Positions 5,415-6,992 of a stretch of 6,992 bases of DNA are shown here, one piece after another. A program made the translations under genes and the position numbers. Source of the DNA: Burkholderiaceae bacterium (GTDB lineage Bacteria > Pseudomonadota > Gammaproteobacteria > Burkholderiales > Burkholderiaceae); the NCBI GenBank assembly GCA_947373615.1, contig CANBYN010000094.1:1-6992 (forward strand), written 5' to 3'. Each line of letters opens with the position of its first letter. Within the stretch, counting starts at the first letter, position 1. The notes below the pieces were generated by a model. The model was not told the DNA's origin. It saw only the letters and a program-made list of their open reading frames with translations, and made no database searches.

Positions 5415-6992
5415 ATGAAAAAAATTGCAGCATTCTTTGGTGCAGCATTTATGTTTTCATCCATCCTGACTCATGCTGCAGAAATTAAGGTGGCCGCCGT
5501 TGAGTTTTCGCCAAAGTCACCTGGGTTTGAAGATAATTTGAATGGGGCACTAGATGCCATAACGGCTGCAGCTCAAAAAGGGGCCAAACTCATTGTGTTA
5601 CCTGAGGCTTCATTGAATGGGTTTATTTACCAAGATGCAATGACCCTTTTTTCTTACGCCGACACCATTCCTGGAAAGGCAACTGCAGCAATAGCTAAGG
5701 TTACTCAAAAATACAATACTTATGTTGTTGCGGGTTTGTATGAAAAAAATCTGGCCACTGGAAAAATCTATAACGCTGCTATCTTGGTTGGTCCTAAAGG
5801 CTATATTGGTAAATACCAAAAAAATACTCTAGCACCAGGCGAAGGAAATAATGCATCACCAGGCACACTAGGTTTTCCAGTTTTTGATACCGATATCGGA
5901 AAAATTGGTATTGTCATCTGCTTTGATGATTCAAATATTCAAAATCTACTGCTGCCAGTTTTGCGTGGTGCCGATATTGTTGCTCAACCCATTGGCTCAT
6001 TTAAGATTCCGACTTATACACCATTAAGCTATACCAATCACTCAACATTGGCCAATATCTCTACCGCCGTTACGTGGCTTGGAACCAATTGGATAGCAAC
6101 CAATGCAACTGGGGTAGAGGGGCCAGACGCTGGCTTTGCTTCCTTTGATGGTAGTTCTTCTATTTGGGATAACAATGGCAAGCGTTTGATTTCAGCCCCT
6201 TTATCAGATTGGACAAAGCGCGTTACTCCACAAACTGTGTATTCAACCATTAATGTTGATCAGAAGAGCAATCAAAAATCTTACTGGTTAACACATCGTC
6301 GTCCAGAGCTATATCACGACATTAATAATTATCGTTACCCTGATGATTCAGCGGCAAATAATACCCCCCGTCAAATTTCATCATTACTCATTCAATATGA
6401 CCCCAAGACCGGTAATGTTGATGAAAACTATAAAAAAGTTGATAGTCTTATTCAGGGGCATGCTGGAGTCTTTAACTTGACAGTTCTACCTTTTAATTCA
6501 TTTTTAGGCGCAGTTGACCTAAATAAAGATAGCATTGCTAAGTATGCAGAGCAACTTAATGGCAAGAGTTATCAGCTGGCAGCAGGCCTAGCTCAGAAAT
6601 ATAAAACATATGTCTTATTTTCTATGCCTGAGAAAAAGGGAAATGATTATTATGAGACCGCCATTTTGTTCGATTACAACGGAAAGGAAGCAGGCATCTA
6701 TAGAAAATCTCATTTAAACGATGCTGAGAAAAAATGGGCAACTGCTAGCAATGCGCTACCTGTATTTAAGACGGCTGATTTTGGAAATGTTGCAATCATG
6801 CTTGATGATGAGGTTCGCATTCCTGAAATTACCCAAATGTATAGCATCTACCGTGCTGATTTAATTTTGGTTCCAGCAATGTATAACCAAAAAGAATATG
6901 GTGGCACCGTAGATATCCCCAAGGGCGTAGTCTCGGATGCTAGCAATCGGGGTATGGCGATGTGGTACAACATTGCCAAATATGCACAGGCC
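5415..6992 (+). CDS. Secreted tandem nitrilase-superfamily protein: active-looking domain 1 plus degenerate domain 2, 3' end missing
   Basis: The frame is open for 526 codons from ATG 5415 to the window edge. Residues 1-22 form a signal peptide: KK, a hydrophobic run, and cleavage probably after THA or THAA, so export to the periplasm or outside is likely. Domain 1 (about 23-303) is a carbon-nitrogen hydrolase with the expected triad: E64 in VLPEAS, K136 in GKYQKNTL and C169 in IVICFDD. It closes with HRRPELYHD (294-302). This family hydrolyses nitriles, amides or carbamoyl groups through a Cys thioester; the substrate cannot be read here. Domain 2 (from about 318) repeats the fold, but the Glu position is F360 (VLPFNSF) and the Cys position is D464 (IMLDDEVRIPE). 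K431 is kept in YRKSHL. About 60-90 more residues should follow for a complete second domain. The gene sits alone behind a terminator, has lower GC by eye than rpoD or dnaG, and may be accessory. Confidence 0.9.
   Translation, partial: MKKIAAFFGAAFMFSSILTHAAEIKVAAVEFSPKSPGFEDNLNGALDAITAAAQKGAKLIVLPEASLNGFIYQDAMTLFSYADTIPGKATAAIAKVTQKYNTYVVAGLYEKNLATGKIYNAAILVGPKGYIGKYQKNTLAPGEGNNASPGTLGFPVFDTDIGKIGIVICFDDSNIQNLLLPVLRGADIVAQPIGSFKIPTYTPLSYTNHSTLANISTAVTWLGTNWIATNATGVEGPDAGFASFDGSSSIWDNNGKRLISAPLSDWTKRVTPQTVYSTINVDQKSNQKSYWLTHRRPELYHDINNYRYPDDSAANNTPRQISSLLIQYDPKTGNVDENYKKVDSLIQGHAGVFNLTVLPFNSFLGAVDLNKDSIAKYAEQLNGKSYQLAAGLAQKYKTYVLFSMPEKKGNDYYETAILFDYNGKEAGIYRKSHLNDAEKKWATASNALPVFKTADFGNVAIMLDDEVRIPEITQMYSIYRADLILVPAMYNQKEYGGTVDIPKGVVSDASNRGMAMWYNIAKYAQA

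Overview
The window reads as a betaproteobacterial chromosome segment, most likely Burkholderiales and probably close to Polynucleobacter. This rests on three things: a DnaG that begins MALIPQSFIADLLNRVDIVD, a primary sigma factor with a very long Lys/Ala/Pro-rich N-terminal extension, and a moderate GC content by eye (about 40-50%). The genus is inferred from memory of the families, not from a search.

Layout on the + strand, left to right: the 3' end of a yqeY (GatB/YqeY-domain) gene; dnaG (primase); a 223-base gap with promoter-like and hairpin elements; rpoD (primary sigma factor); a CAU-anticodon tRNA, most likely tRNA-Ile2, 13 bases after rpoD; a strong intrinsic terminator; a 184-base spacer with no clear promoter; and the first 526 codons of a secreted nitrilase-superfamily protein that runs off the right edge. 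I see no convincing minus-strand gene, mobile element or CRISPR array.

The left two thirds is a version of the macromolecular-synthesis operon (rpsU-dnaG-rpoD in E. coli), which links translation, replication priming and transcription initiation. yqeY occupies the slot before dnaG, and rpsU is probably further upstream, outside the window. dnaG has a Shine-Dalgarno sequence that is too far from its ATG unless a small hairpin folds between them. rpoD seems to have its own transcription signals: a candidate sigma-32 (heat-shock) promoter followed by a perfect TATAAT, then a leader of about 130 nt. That leader carries one segment able to pair with either of two identical heptamers, one of them next to the start codon. 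The tRNA is probably cut from the rpoD transcript, and the unit ends at the terminator.

The most unusual gene is the last one. It has a signal peptide followed by two nitrilase-fold units in tandem. The first keeps the Glu-Lys-Cys catalytic triad. The second keeps the Lys and the flanking signatures but has lost the Glu and Cys, so it looks like a pseudoenzyme domain fused to an active one.
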